Shown here one piece after another: positions 51,751-60,252 of a stretch of DNA of 64,000 nucleotides. The stretch is from the NCBI RefSeq assembly GCF_014217785.1, contig NZ_CP048814.1, positions 2,480,001-2,544,000 on the forward strand, read 5' to 3'. This DNA comes from Rhodococcus triatomae. Lineage in GTDB: Bacteria > Actinomycetota > Actinomycetes > Mycobacteriales > Mycobacteriaceae. A program made the translations under genes and the position numbers. Below the pieces are notes generated by a model. That model was not told the origin of the DNA, did no database searches, and saw nothing but the letters and a program-made list of their open reading frames with translations. Numbering within the stretch: position 1 is the first letter of the stretch; the number at the start of each line of letters is the position of its first letter.

Positions 51751-52793
51751 AGTGGCCGAACCTCTACATCGAGGGCTTCTCGTCGTACCTCCCCGCCGAG
51801 CGGGAGCGGGCTGTGGACATGGTCGCTGTCGGACGCTACGACGAGATCGAACATCAGAAGACGGGCCAGGTCTCGGTGGTGGTCGCCCGTCCGGAGGAGG
51901 GCGAGACGGCACCCGAGATGGCCGTCGTGGCCGGTCGAGCGGCGCTCGCGGACGCGGGTCGACACCCGTCGGAGATCGACGTACTCATTCACGCCGTGGT
52001 GCTGCACAACGGGCTCGAGGCGTGGAACTGCGGGTCCTATCTCCAGGGGCAGATGGGAATCGAGGGCTGTATCCCCATCGAGATACGAACTGCGTGTGCC
52101 GGGGGGATTCTCGGGATCGAATTGGTGGGTCGATACTGCGGCGGATCCGGCAAGGGAATGGTGACTGCTGCCGACGTGTGGCAGCGCCCGCTCTTCGACC
52201 GATGGGCGTCGGACAGTGGGCTCGCCTACGGGGACGGGGCCGGAGCCGTCGTTCTCGGATTCGAGGGTGGCCCGTTCCGGGTGCTGTCGACCTCGGTGGT
52301 GAGTGACCCCCACCTCGAGCAGATGCACCGGGGGGACGAATCGATGGCGCTGCCGCACTATTCGGGCAACCTGCCGATCGACCTCCGCAGACGGGTGGGT
52401 GGCTACACGCGGAGCCACGACATCGACGAGTTCTGGACTCGCAATGCGGCCGCGGTGTCCGCATGCGCGCAGACGGCACTCGACGACTCGGGAAGCGAAC
52501 ACGGCGACATCGCCACCTGGGTCCTTCCGAACTTCGGCAACGTCCTGTTGCGCAAGCAATGCCTCGAGCCGCTGAAGATTCCGCCGGAGCAGACGTTGTT
52601 CCGGTACGGACGGGAGATCGGCCACACCGGCGCCGCAGATCCGTTCGTCGGACTCGATCTGGTGCGGCGCAACCACGACCTCGAGGCCGGGGATCGGCTG
52701 ATGCTCATCGGAATCGGCGTCGGATTCACCTGGGGATGTGCGGTCGTGGAATACACCGGAACAGATGCGGACGAGGGGAACGAGCGTCGATGA
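51747..52793 (+). CDS. KAS III-like acyltransferase with altered active site
   Basis: 348 residues from GTG 51747, overlapping the cyclase stop by GTGA. Thiolase fold of the KAS III family: nucleophile C117 in EIRTACAGGILGIELV, then AYGDGAGAVVL. By eye the positions of the other catalytic residues read N262 (VLPNFGNVLL, where FabH has the His of HQAN) and GHTGAAD (292-298, where FabH has GNTSAAS). The GHxGAAD form is that of the acyl-ester-forming KAS III enzymes such as CerJ, where an Asp (here D298) serves; but the His is Asn here. Likely transfers an acyl group to a cyclitol hydroxyl or forms a C-C bond on a small acyl-CoA; no ACP gene is present. Confidence 0.82.
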   Translation: MKWPNLYIEGFSSYLPAERERAVDMVAVGRYDEIEHQKTGQVSVVVARPEEGETAPEMAVVAGRAALADAGRHPSEIDVLIHAVVLHNGLEAWNCGSYLQGQMGIEGCIPIEIRTACAGGILGIELVGRYCGGSGKGMVTAADVWQRPLFDRWASDSGLAYGDGAGAVVLGFEGGPFRVLSTSVVSDPHLEQMHRGDESMALPHYSGNLPIDLRRRVGGYTRSHDIDEFWTRNAAAVSACAQTALDDSGSEHGDIATWVLPNFGNVLLRKQCLEPLKIPPEQTLFRYGREIGHTGAADPFVGLDLVRRNHDLEAGDRLMLIGIGVGFTWGCAVVEYTGTDADEGNERR

Positions 52794-54043
52794 CGAGTAC
52801 GAAGGGCGGTACCGAGCCCGCGACCGGCACCGGTACCGGCGACACGGACCAGGCCACACCACCGAGCGTCCACGCGAACGCGGCGATCGTCTGGATGCTG
52901 TTGGCGGTGTTCGGAGTCGGAACGGTGGAGTACGTCGTCGCGGGCGTGCTCAAGGACATCACCGGTGACGTCGGAGTCTCGGACGCGACGGGAGGGTTGC
53001 TGATCACCGTATACGCCCTCACCGTGATGATCGGGGGTCCGCTGCTCACCATCGTGACCATCCGGATCCCCCGAAACACGTTGATCGCGGCGCTGATGGC
53101 GGTCTTCGTCGTCGGCAACATCGGTACGGCCCTGGCGCCCAACTTTCCTGTGCTGATCTTCTTCCGGGTGGTGACCGCGTTGCCACACGCCACGTTCTTC
53201 GCGCTGTGCCTCGTACTCGCGACGTCGTTGGTTCCGCCCGAGTTCCAGGGCAGAGTGATCGCCCGAGTCACACTGGGGTTGAATCTGGCGACGGTACTCG
53301 GGGTTCCGTTGGGGACCCTGATCGGCACCCAACTCGGGTGGCGTTGGTCGTTCGTGATCGTCGCCGTGTTCCAGGTCGTCGTGACGGCCGGGTTGCTGTC
53401 CTCGACAAGGCACGCGCCCTCCCACGAGGTGGGGAGCATCGTCTCGGAGCTGAGGGTGTTCACCCGCCCGACGGTGGTGTGGGCGATCGGGCTCACCGCC
53501 CTGAGTCAGGCAGCGTTGTTCGTGGTCTTCACCTTCGTGTCGCCGTTCCTGCAGGATCTTTCCGGCTTCACCGCCGGTCAGGTCACCGTGCTCCTCTTCG
53601 TCTTCGGAATCGGATCGGTTCTGGGAAACCAGCTCGGCGGGTACTTCGCCGACAAGTCGATCGACCGGACCTTGTACGTCGCCCTCACCGCCCTCGTCGT
53701 GGCACTGGCGTTGCTGGCGCTCTTCGGGACCCAGAAGTGGTTCGTCGCGCCGTGGATGTTCGTTCTCGGTGCCGCCGGGTTCTCCATCATTCCGCCACTG
53801 GCGTCGAAGATCATCGGTGCTGCCTCGGAGGCGCCGCATCTCGCGGCGACGGTGAACATCGCCGGCTTCCAGCTCGCCAACGCGGCCGGCGCCTGGATCG
53901 GATCGCTCACCCTGTCGGGCGGGGCCGGCCTGTCAGCGCTGCCCGTCGTCGGGGCCGTGCTGGGTGTGGCGGCGCTCGGAGTCCTCACACTGAGCACCCT
54001 GACACGGCGCTCGGTCCCGGCAGGTGTCACTGCCGATGGGTGA
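52790..54043 (+). CDS. MFS exporter, DHA1 type
   Basis: 417 residues, ATG 52790, ATGA overlap with the preceding stop. Twelve hydrophobic segments, with an exporter motif resembling VEYVVAGVLKDITGDVGVSD near the first helix and LGLNLATVLGVPLGTLIGTQ (motif C) in helix 5, as in AraJ/CmlA-type exporters. Thr-rich cytosolic N-terminus of ~30 residues. Probably exports the operon's product or confers self-protection. Confidence 0.9.
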   Translation: MTSTKGGTEPATGTGTGDTDQATPPSVHANAAIVWMLLAVFGVGTVEYVVAGVLKDITGDVGVSDATGGLLITVYALTVMIGGPLLTIVTIRIPRNTLIAALMAVFVVGNIGTALAPNFPVLIFFRVVTALPHATFFALCLVLATSLVPPEFQGRVIARVTLGLNLATVLGVPLGTLIGTQLGWRWSFVIVAVFQVVVTAGLLSSTRHAPSHEVGSIVSELRVFTRPTVVWAIGLTALSQAALFVVFTFVSPFLQDLSGFTAGQVTVLLFVFGIGSVLGNQLGGYFADKSIDRTLYVALTALVVALALLALFGTQKWFVAPWMFVLGAAGFSIIPPLASKIIGAASEAPHLAATVNIAGFQLANAAGAWIGSLTLSGGAGLSALPVVGAVLGVAALGVLTLSTLTRRSVPAGVTADG

Positions 54044-54050
54044 GCCGTCG

Positions 54051-55055
54051 ATGCGGACCGCGGTGATCGACGCCCCGCGCTCGCTGTCCGTGATCTCCGC
54101 GTCCCGCCCGACAGTCGGCCCACGCGACGTCCTGGTCCGGATCGCCTACGTGGGACTGTGCGGAACGGATCTCGAACTGGCGCACGGAACGTCGCAGTAC
54201 CTGGTCGACGGCCGCGCGTCGTACCCACACAGATTCGGTCACGAATGGGTCGGTTCCGTGGTCACCACCGGTGTCGCAGTCGACGATCTCGCGGTAGGTG
54301 AGGTGGTTACAGGCAGCACGATGATCCACTGTCAATCGTGCCGGGAGTGCTCCGCGGGTCGCCGGAATCTGTGCTCGGGACTGTGTGAGGTCGGTCTCTA
54401 CGGCTGGCCGGGTGCGGCAGCCGACTTCCTCGCGATGCCACGGCACGCGGTGGTCTCGCTCGGCCGTCCGGACGGCGGGCCGCGTCCCGCGCACGTGCTG
54501 ATCGAACCGTTGGTGACGGTCTTGGAGGCGCTCGCGCACACCGAACTCGCACCGGGAACCACGGTCCTGGTGGTCGGGGCCGGAACCATCGGAAGTCTTG
54601 CTGCCGTGGTGCTCTCGCGGTACCCCGTGACAGTCGAGATACTCGAGCCCGGTGCCCTGCCGCACCTGGACCCGTTGTCGTACCGGCGGCATCACCGGTC
54701 ACCGTCCGAGGTTGCGTCGCGCGCGTACGACGTCGTCGTCGAGTGTTCGGGAGCGCCGGGAATGCTCGGCGAGTCGCTGCGCGCGGCGGTTCCGGGCGGG
54801 CTGTGCCTGCTCGTCGGTGTGGCTGTCGGCGCCGAGTCCGTCGATCCCGCAGTGATCGCGCTGGACGGTCTCCGCATCGTCGGGGTGCGACACGGTGTCG
54901 ACCATTATCACCGGGCAGCCCGCCTCGTCACCGAATCGGGGGCGCAGTTCGACGCTCTCGTCGACGAGGTGGTCCCGCTGAGGCAGGTGGATCGTGCGTT
55001 CGCGTTGCTCGAGCGCGGGCGTACCCGGCCCAAGGTGGTGATCGACCTTGGGTGA
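54051..55055 (+). CDS. Zinc-dependent medium-chain alcohol dehydrogenase
   Basis: 334 residues from ATG 54051, with GGGTGAG six bases upstream; ATG 54036 in the same frame would overlap the MFS stop by 8. Catalytic-zinc ligands C37 (LCGTD) and H64-E65 (GHEW), structural-zinc cysteines C94, C97, C100, C108, NAD site VVGAGTIGSLAAVV. Sorbitol/threonine-dehydrogenase-like, similar in kind to the cyclitol dehydrogenases CetL and AcbL. Likely oxidises or reduces a ring hydroxyl/ketone. Confidence 0.88.
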   Translation: MRTAVIDAPRSLSVISASRPTVGPRDVLVRIAYVGLCGTDLELAHGTSQYLVDGRASYPHRFGHEWVGSVVTTGVAVDDLAVGEVVTGSTMIHCQSCRECSAGRRNLCSGLCEVGLYGWPGAAADFLAMPRHAVVSLGRPDGGPRPAHVLIEPLVTVLEALAHTELAPGTTVLVVGAGTIGSLAAVVLSRYPVTVEILEPGALPHLDPLSYRRHHRSPSEVASRAYDVVVECSGAPGMLGESLRAAVPGGLCLLVGVAVGAESVDPAVIALDGLRIVGVRHGVDHYHRAARLVTESGAQFDALVDEVVPLRQVDRAFALLERGRTRPKVVIDLG

Positions 55056-55896
55056 GACGACGAGTACGAAGGATGCCGCTCTGATCACCGGTGCGAGCAG
55101 CGGGATCGGCAGGGCTGTCGCCCATGCACTCGCACGCCGAGGCCACCCGCTGATTCTCGGCTACTCCTCCGGCGAGACTCGTATCCGGAGCGTGATCGAG
55201 GATCTGCACGGGCTGTACGGGACGACCTGCCGGGCAGTACATCTCGATCTGCGCGATCCTGCCACCGCGGCCGAGAACGTCGACGCCGTGATCGCCGATG
55301 CAGGCGCCGTCGGGTGCCTGGTGAACAACGCCGGAATCAACGATCGGACACCCGCCGCGTCGGCAGACGTCGCCCGCATGGCAGAGGTGTTCGCGATCAA
55401 TGCTCTCTCCCCGATCGCGCTCGCATCGGTCGTGGGCCGCCACATGATCGACCGGGGGATCGCCGGAACGATCGTCAACGTCACCTCGGTGCACGAGACC
55501 ATACCGATCACCGGGGGCACCTTCTATTGTGCCGCGAAGGCGGCACTCGGTATGTCCACCAAGGTCATGGCGCTCGAGTTCGCCCCGCACGGAATTCGGG
55601 TGAACTCGGTGGCGCCGGGCGAGACGGCCACTGCGATGAACGGCGCCGACGAATCCGACTATCTGCGAATCACACGCCCGGACATACCGTTCGGCCGACC
55701 AGCCGGAGTCGGTGAGGTCGCTTCCCTGGTCGCCTATCTTGCCTCGCCGGATGCCGCCTACGTGACCGGCGGCTCGGTGACCGTCGACGGTGGGCTCTCG
55801 CTGACGGCGGCCGAGGCGAATGCACGCCGCGGCGCCCGGGCGGCAGGATCCGCTCGCGACTCGCACGACCCGACAGGAAACGAGAGGACCGCATGA
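55048..55896 (+). CDS. Short-chain dehydrogenase/reductase
   Basis: 282 residues from TTG 55048, the only in-frame start before the NAD(P) site; it overlaps the preceding stop by 8 bases. GASSGIG (15-21), NNAG (93-96), catalytic S147, Y160, K164 (YCAAK), and PGETATAM, the classical SDR order. Similar in class to AcbN of acarbose biosynthesis. Would act on a cyclitol keto/hydroxyl group. Its last 30 residues form a charged tail. Confidence 0.88.
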   Translation: MGETTSTKDAALITGASSGIGRAVAHALARRGHPLILGYSSGETRIRSVIEDLHGLYGTTCRAVHLDLRDPATAAENVDAVIADAGAVGCLVNNAGINDRTPAASADVARMAEVFAINALSPIALASVVGRHMIDRGIAGTIVNVTSVHETIPITGGTFYCAAKAALGMSTKVMALEFAPHGIRVNSVAPGETATAMNGADESDYLRITRPDIPFGRPAGVGEVASLVAYLASPDAAYVTGGSVTVDGGLSLTAAEANARRGARAAGSARDSHDPTGNERTA

Positions 55897-56795
55897 GAGC
55901 AGTGGTATTGGCCGGCCAGGGAAGCCCGGACGTCCTGGTGCCGGGAGACGTCGAGGAACCGGCCGTCGGGTCCGGGGACGTCCAGGTCACCGTCGCGGGC
56001 GCTGCGGTGAACCCGGTTGATCTCAAGACCCGTTCAGGATTCCTGTCCGACATCGTGCTGACTTTTCCCGCGGTGCTGGGCTGGGACGTGGCGGGCATCG
56101 TGACCGCTGTCGGTGCCGCCGTGGATCGCTTCGCCGTCGGCGACCGTGTCGTCGGAATGATCGCGCAGCCAGTCCACCGGTACGGGACGTACGCCGAGCG
56201 CGTCGTGGCCGATCAGTCGCTGTTCGCCCAGGCACCCCGCTCGCTGCCGTTGGACGAGGCCGCGGCGATCCCGCTCGCTGCGCTGACGGCCTGGCAGACG
56301 ACGGCCGCACTCCATGTCGCCGAGGGAACCCCCGTCCTGGTCACCGGAGCGGCAGGCGCGGTCGGTCGGATCGTCACGCAGCTACTGATCCGGCGAGGAC
56401 ACGAGGTGGACGCATTGGCGCGTGCATCGGACACCGACGAGCTCCGGGACCTCGGGGCACATGCGGTGTTCGACCGGCCGCAGGCGCTACCCGCGAGGCG
56501 GTATGCCGGAGTCGTCGACACGGCGGGTGTGGCCGCCGCGGTGCGGGCGGTACGAGACAACGGTCGGTTCGTGTCGATCGACGACAACGAGCAGCCCGAT
56601 CCCGAACGGGGTGTCACTCCGGCGAAGAACTACGTGGACGAGAACGGTGTGCAACTGGCCGAGATCGTCGCAAGGATCGACGCCGGGTTGCTGTCCGTTC
56701 CTGTTGCCCACAAGTTCCCGCTGGACGACGCCGCCCGCGCCCACGGCGTACTCGCTGCAGGCGGCACTCGAGGAAAGGTACTGCTGATCCCATGA
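55893..56795 (+). CDS. Zinc-independent MDR enoyl/quinone reductase
   Basis: 300 residues, ATG 55893 (ATGA overlap). Quinone-oxidoreductase-type MDR: MRAVVLAGQGSPDVLVPGDV, NPVDLKTRSGF, GWDVAGIVTAVGAAVDRFAV then GDRVVGM, and nucleotide site TGAAGAVGRIVTQLL. Lacks the zinc cysteines of the other two operon dehydrogenases. Such enzymes reduce C=C bonds of enones, which fits reduction of a dehydrated cyclitol enone (inferred). Confidence 0.88.
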   Translation: MRAVVLAGQGSPDVLVPGDVEEPAVGSGDVQVTVAGAAVNPVDLKTRSGFLSDIVLTFPAVLGWDVAGIVTAVGAAVDRFAVGDRVVGMIAQPVHRYGTYAERVVADQSLFAQAPRSLPLDEAAAIPLAALTAWQTTAALHVAEGTPVLVTGAAGAVGRIVTQLLIRRGHEVDALARASDTDELRDLGAHAVFDRPQALPARRYAGVVDTAGVAAAVRAVRDNGRFVSIDDNEQPDPERGVTPAKNYVDENGVQLAEIVARIDAGLLSVPVAHKFPLDDAARAHGVLAAGGTRGKVLLIP

Positions 56796-57691
56796 CTTCG
56801 TCGAACGTCACGACCCCGTCCGAACCCGTGCCCGCGCCTGCACCGCCGACGGTGACCGGTGTGAATGAGTCGACCCCTCACCGGATCGGCGTGGCAGTTC
56901 CCGACGTCGACCGGGCGGTCGAGTTCTTCGCGTCGATCGTCGGCGACTCACCGGTGCGAGCCGCCGCCGATCTCGTCCGTACGGTCGCCTTCGCTCCGAA
57001 CACCGATGTGACGTTGATTCCGGTGGCACCCGACGCTGCGTTCGGATCGCCGCCCCGAGTCGTCGACGTCGGGACGAACCATCTGTGCTTCCGCGTCGGT
57101 GACATCGACGTCGCTGCAGCATATCTGGCCGAGCAGCCGGGGGTTCGAGTCCTGGGCGACATCGTCACCGTGCCCGACGGTCCGATACGGGGAAACCGGT
57201 GGATCTACTTCCGGTCCCCGTGGGGAACGCTGTTCGAACTGCAGCAATGGCCGAAACATCCCGCGTACCAGGCCGACACGAGCGCCCGGCTCTTCCACGG
57301 ACAGTCCCCGGCGGACGATGCGCGGCTGCCGTCGTTACTGGGGCTCGACCACACGGGATACAGCGTCCGGGACCTCGAGGCCACCATCCGCTACCTCGTC
57401 GACCGGCACGGGGCGACGGAGGTGTTGCGGACCCGGATAGACGCCGGACGCGACTTCATGTCGGCGCAGTTCGGAATCGACGTCGAAGGCACCTCGACGA
57501 TGGCGATGCTGGTGGTCGACGATGCGCTCAACATCGAACTCTTCGAGCACAGTGTCGGCGCACAGGACCCGCCGCGCCCGCCTCGCGCCCCCGGCGGGAA
57601 CGTGCTGGCTCTGCACGCGCAGGACTGCGCACCGGAGAGCGCGGTGGAGACCGAGTTCGGGATCGTCGTCGGTACGGAGTTCGGGAGATGA
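56792..57691 (+). CDS. Two-domain VOC protein, candidate 2-epi-5-epi-valiolone epimerase
   Basis: 299 residues, ATG 56792 (ATGA overlap). Two tandem VOC units after a Pro-rich lead of ~28 residues: HRIGVAVPDVDRAVEFF with VGTNHLCFRVGDID and YFRSPWGTLFELQQW; and GLDHTGYSVRDLEATIRYL with ALNIELFEHSVG. Candidate metal ligands are the paired His and Glu residues at these strands. CetB and ValD, EEV 2-epimerases of the cetoniacytone and validamycin pathways, are VOC proteins of this build; presence beside an EEVS-type cyclase makes the assignment attractive but it is inferred. Confidence 0.75.
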   Translation: MTSSNVTTPSEPVPAPAPPTVTGVNESTPHRIGVAVPDVDRAVEFFASIVGDSPVRAAADLVRTVAFAPNTDVTLIPVAPDAAFGSPPRVVDVGTNHLCFRVGDIDVAAAYLAEQPGVRVLGDIVTVPDGPIRGNRWIYFRSPWGTLFELQQWPKHPAYQADTSARLFHGQSPADDARLPSLLGLDHTGYSVRDLEATIRYLVDRHGATEVLRTRIDAGRDFMSAQFGIDVEGTSTMAMLVVDDALNIELFEHSVGAQDPPRPPRAPGGNVLALHAQDCAPESAVETEFGIVVGTEFGR

Positions 57692-58569
57692 CGGGCCCGG
57701 GCCCGAAGTTCGGGATCAACCTGCCCAACTTCGGGCCGCAGATGACGGTCGAGGGCCTGCTCGTCTGGACTCGGGAAGCCGAGCGGCTCGGGTTCGACAC
57801 CGTGCTCGTCTCCGACCACGTCGCACTGACCGACGATGCACACCGCCGTTCTCCGGCACCGTTCTTCGAGAGTCTGTCCACACTGGCGTGGCTCGCCGGC
57901 AAGACCGACACCATCCGGCTGGGTACCGGTGTACTCATCGGTCCGCACCGGCACCCCGTCGAACTCGCCCATGCGACCGCGACGATCGACCGGCTGAGCG
58001 CCGGACGGCTGACCGTGGGAGTGGGAGTCGGGTGGACCCGCCAGGCATTCGACGTCCTGGGCATCCCCTTCCGACGCCGCGGTGCTCTCACCGACCACCT
58101 GCTCGAGACCCTCGTACGGGCCTGGACGAACCCCGTCATCGAGTATTCGGGAAGCGAACGTGCCCACCGAGTCCACACCGAGCCCTTCCCGGTGCAGGAC
58201 CCGCATCCGCCACTGTGGATCGGCGGCAACGGGCGACCGGCGATCGACCGGGTGAACCGATACGGAACGACCTGGCATCCGCTGCACCCGGATCGACGGC
58301 TCTGTGTGGAAGGGACGTCGATGCTGAAGCAGGACAAGACATTCTCGCCCCGCATCTTCTTCCTGCCCGCCCGGACGGCCGTATCCGGTGACCGCCCGCT
58401 CGGCTACGGTTCGGTCGGTCAGATCCGCGACGACATCGAGTTCCTCCGCGGTCTGGGGGCGGACACGATCGTCCTCGACACCGACCCCGGCGATCAGCGG
58501 CTCCGCCGCGAATGGCGCGACGACGTGGACCACATCCGAGTGGCGGCCGATGTCCTGGAGCTGTCGTGA
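57688..58569 (+). CDS. LLM class flavin-dependent oxidoreductase
   Basis: 293 residues, ATG 57688 (ATGA overlap). Luciferase-like barrel: FGINLPNFGPQMTVEGLLVW, GFDTVLVSDHVAL, TDTIRLGTGVLIGPHRHPVE, GRLTVGVGVGWTRQAFDVL, PHPPLWIGGNGRPAIDRV. TIGR03619-like F420-dependent group by eye. Could reduce an enone or oxidise an alcohol/ketone of the cyclitol; an FMN monooxygenase role is also possible. Confidence 0.87.
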   Translation: MTGPGPKFGINLPNFGPQMTVEGLLVWTREAERLGFDTVLVSDHVALTDDAHRRSPAPFFESLSTLAWLAGKTDTIRLGTGVLIGPHRHPVELAHATATIDRLSAGRLTVGVGVGWTRQAFDVLGIPFRRRGALTDHLLETLVRAWTNPVIEYSGSERAHRVHTEPFPVQDPHPPLWIGGNGRPAIDRVNRYGTTWHPLHPDRRLCVEGTSMLKQDKTFSPRIFFLPARTAVSGDRPLGYGSVGQIRDDIEFLRGLGADTIVLDTDPGDQRLRREWRDDVDHIRVAADVLELS

Positions 58570-59225
58570 GACTGGTCGACGCCACAGGAGCGGAAGCCGT
58601 CACCGTGCAGGCGTTACTGTTCGACATGGACGGCACTCTGGTCGATTCCGCCATGTCGATCGAACGCGTGTGGTTGGCCTTCGCCAGGCGACACGTCCTC
58701 GATCCGGTCGCCGTCCTCACTGCGCTGCCGGGACGTACGGCGCCCGACATCGTGGCCGGGCTCCTCGGTCCGGAAGCCGACGTCGACGCGGAAGTACGGT
58801 GGGTCCGCGAGTGCGAGTCGGGCCGTGTGGACGGCATCCGGGCGATCAGGGGAGCCGCGCGGCTGCTCGCCGCACTGCCCGCGCAGCGGTGGGCGATCGT
58901 GACGTCCGCGACCAGGACGATGATGGAACTTCGCCTGGAGGCGGCAGGGCTACCGTTACCTGCGTTCGCGGTCTGCGCCGAGGACGTCCGCGCGGGGAAA
59001 CCTGATCCGGAGGGATTCCTGTCGGCTGCCCGTATGCTCGGTGCCGACCCGGGGGAGTGCCTCGCGTTCGAGGACTCCACTGCGGGTTTGGAGGCCATCG
59101 CCCGCGCCGGTGCGTCCGCGGTCGCCGTCGGCGCAACGTATCCCGGTGCCCGGGCGGTGGCGGACCTGTCGCGGATCTCGGTGTGGCCGCGGGAGAACCG
59201 CGTGGTGGTGGAGTTCGGCACGTGA
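58566..59225 (+). CDS. HAD superfamily phosphatase
   Basis: 219 residues from GTG 58566 (GTGA overlap); GTG 58605 just before QALLFDMDGTLVDS is a possible start. Motif I D20-x-D22 (FDMDGTLVDS), motif II VTSAT, motif III in AGKPDPEGF, motif IV FEDSTAGLEA. Sub-class I (DREAM/phosphoglycolate type). Paired with a ROK kinase: the couple could add and later remove a protective C7 phosphate, as in acarbose and related pathways. Confidence 0.88.
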   Translation: MRLVDATGAEAVTVQALLFDMDGTLVDSAMSIERVWLAFARRHVLDPVAVLTALPGRTAPDIVAGLLGPEADVDAEVRWVRECESGRVDGIRAIRGAARLLAALPAQRWAIVTSATRTMMELRLEAAGLPLPAFAVCAEDVRAGKPDPEGFLSAARMLGADPGECLAFEDSTAGLEAIARAGASAVAVGATYPGARAVADLSRISVWPRENRVVVEFGT

Positions 59226-60199
59226 CCGGACTGCCGACCGTCGCTGTCGACCTCGGCGGCACGTGGCTCCGGATCCGTGGCGCGGACGGTACCTGTCGGG
59301 TGCCCGCACCGAGTGCTCTCCGTCATCCCGGGGTGCCGGTGGAGGAACTGGTGGAGCGCCTGCTCGACGCACTGTGTTCGAGGGTCCCCACCGGTAGCCG
59401 GGTCGCAGTGTCCTGCGGGGCCGCGATGGATGAGGAGCGGAAGGAGATCCACGGGTCGGGACCACTGTGGGGCTCCGGCATCGAACGTCCGATCCGGTTG
59501 GTGGACCTACTGTCCGAGCGGCGCCCCGACTCGGAGTGGCACCTGGTGAACGACGTAACGGCAGCGCTCGCGGATTTCGTGCGCCGTCATGCCCGGCCGG
59601 GTCACCGGAAGGTCTGCTACCTCACGGTGAGCAGTGGAATCGCCTTGCGCACCGCCGATGTGCGCACCCACACGATTCCGGTGGACGGTGCGGGCCTCCA
59701 GGGGGAGGTCGGGCACCTACGCGCTGTCACGAGCGGCCCCGCCGCCGTGCAGTCGCTGCCCTGTCCGTGCGGCGGCCGTGGCCACGTCTCCTCCATTGCG
59801 GCGGGCCCGGCTCTCGACGGGGTCGCCCGGGCCCTCGGCACGGGCCGGACCGAAACGCTGCGTGAGGAACTGGAAGCGCGTGTCCGAGGCGGTGACGACG
59901 CGGCGATCCGGCTGTGGACCCTCGTCGTCGAACCCATCGCGGAACTGGTGCGCACCGTCTGGTCGCTGGACCCGCAGATCGACCTCATCGGGATCGGTGG
60001 CGGATTCGTCGAGGCCAGGACGGCGCTGTACCGCGACGAGTTGTTCCGGCAGGTGGCGACCGTGCGCTCGTACGCGGACCGGGGGCTCGATGTCGAGCAT
60101 CTCGGCGATCGTCTGCACGTCTGTGAGCCGGGGGACGTCGACCCACTCGACGGCGTCGTGGCGATGGCGGATGGCGCGCTCACGGTGTCCAAGATCTGA
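59222..60199 (+). CDS. ROK family sugar/cyclitol kinase
   Basis: 325 residues from GTG 59222 (GTGA overlap). ATP site DLGGTWLRIRG (10-20), catalytic D111 (HLVNDVTAA), GEVGH (161-165) and a zinc loop CPCGGRGHVSS (181-191) in which the usual third Cys of CxCGxxGCxE is His. No N-terminal HTH, so a kinase not a NagC-type repressor. AcbM and ValC, C7-cyclitol kinases, belong to this family; the substrate here is likely a valiolone derivative. Confidence 0.87.
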   Translation: MTGLPTVAVDLGGTWLRIRGADGTCRVPAPSALRHPGVPVEELVERLLDALCSRVPTGSRVAVSCGAAMDEERKEIHGSGPLWGSGIERPIRLVDLLSERRPDSEWHLVNDVTAALADFVRRHARPGHRKVCYLTVSSGIALRTADVRTHTIPVDGAGLQGEVGHLRAVTSGPAAVQSLPCPCGGRGHVSSIAAGPALDGVARALGTGRTETLREELEARVRGGDDAAIRLWTLVVEPIAELVRTVWSLDPQIDLIGIGGGFVEARTALYRDELFRQVATVRSYADRGLDVEHLGDRLHVCEPGDVDPLDGVVAMADGALTVSKI

Positions 60200-60252
60200 C
60201 ATCGCCGACATCACAGACATCACCCGGAAACTGTGGACTGAGGAGAGGCGAG

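Noticed and set aside
59222-60199. ROK protein as a NagC-type transcriptional repressor
   Set aside because: It begins directly with the DLGGT ATP site and lacks the N-terminal winged helix of ROK repressors.
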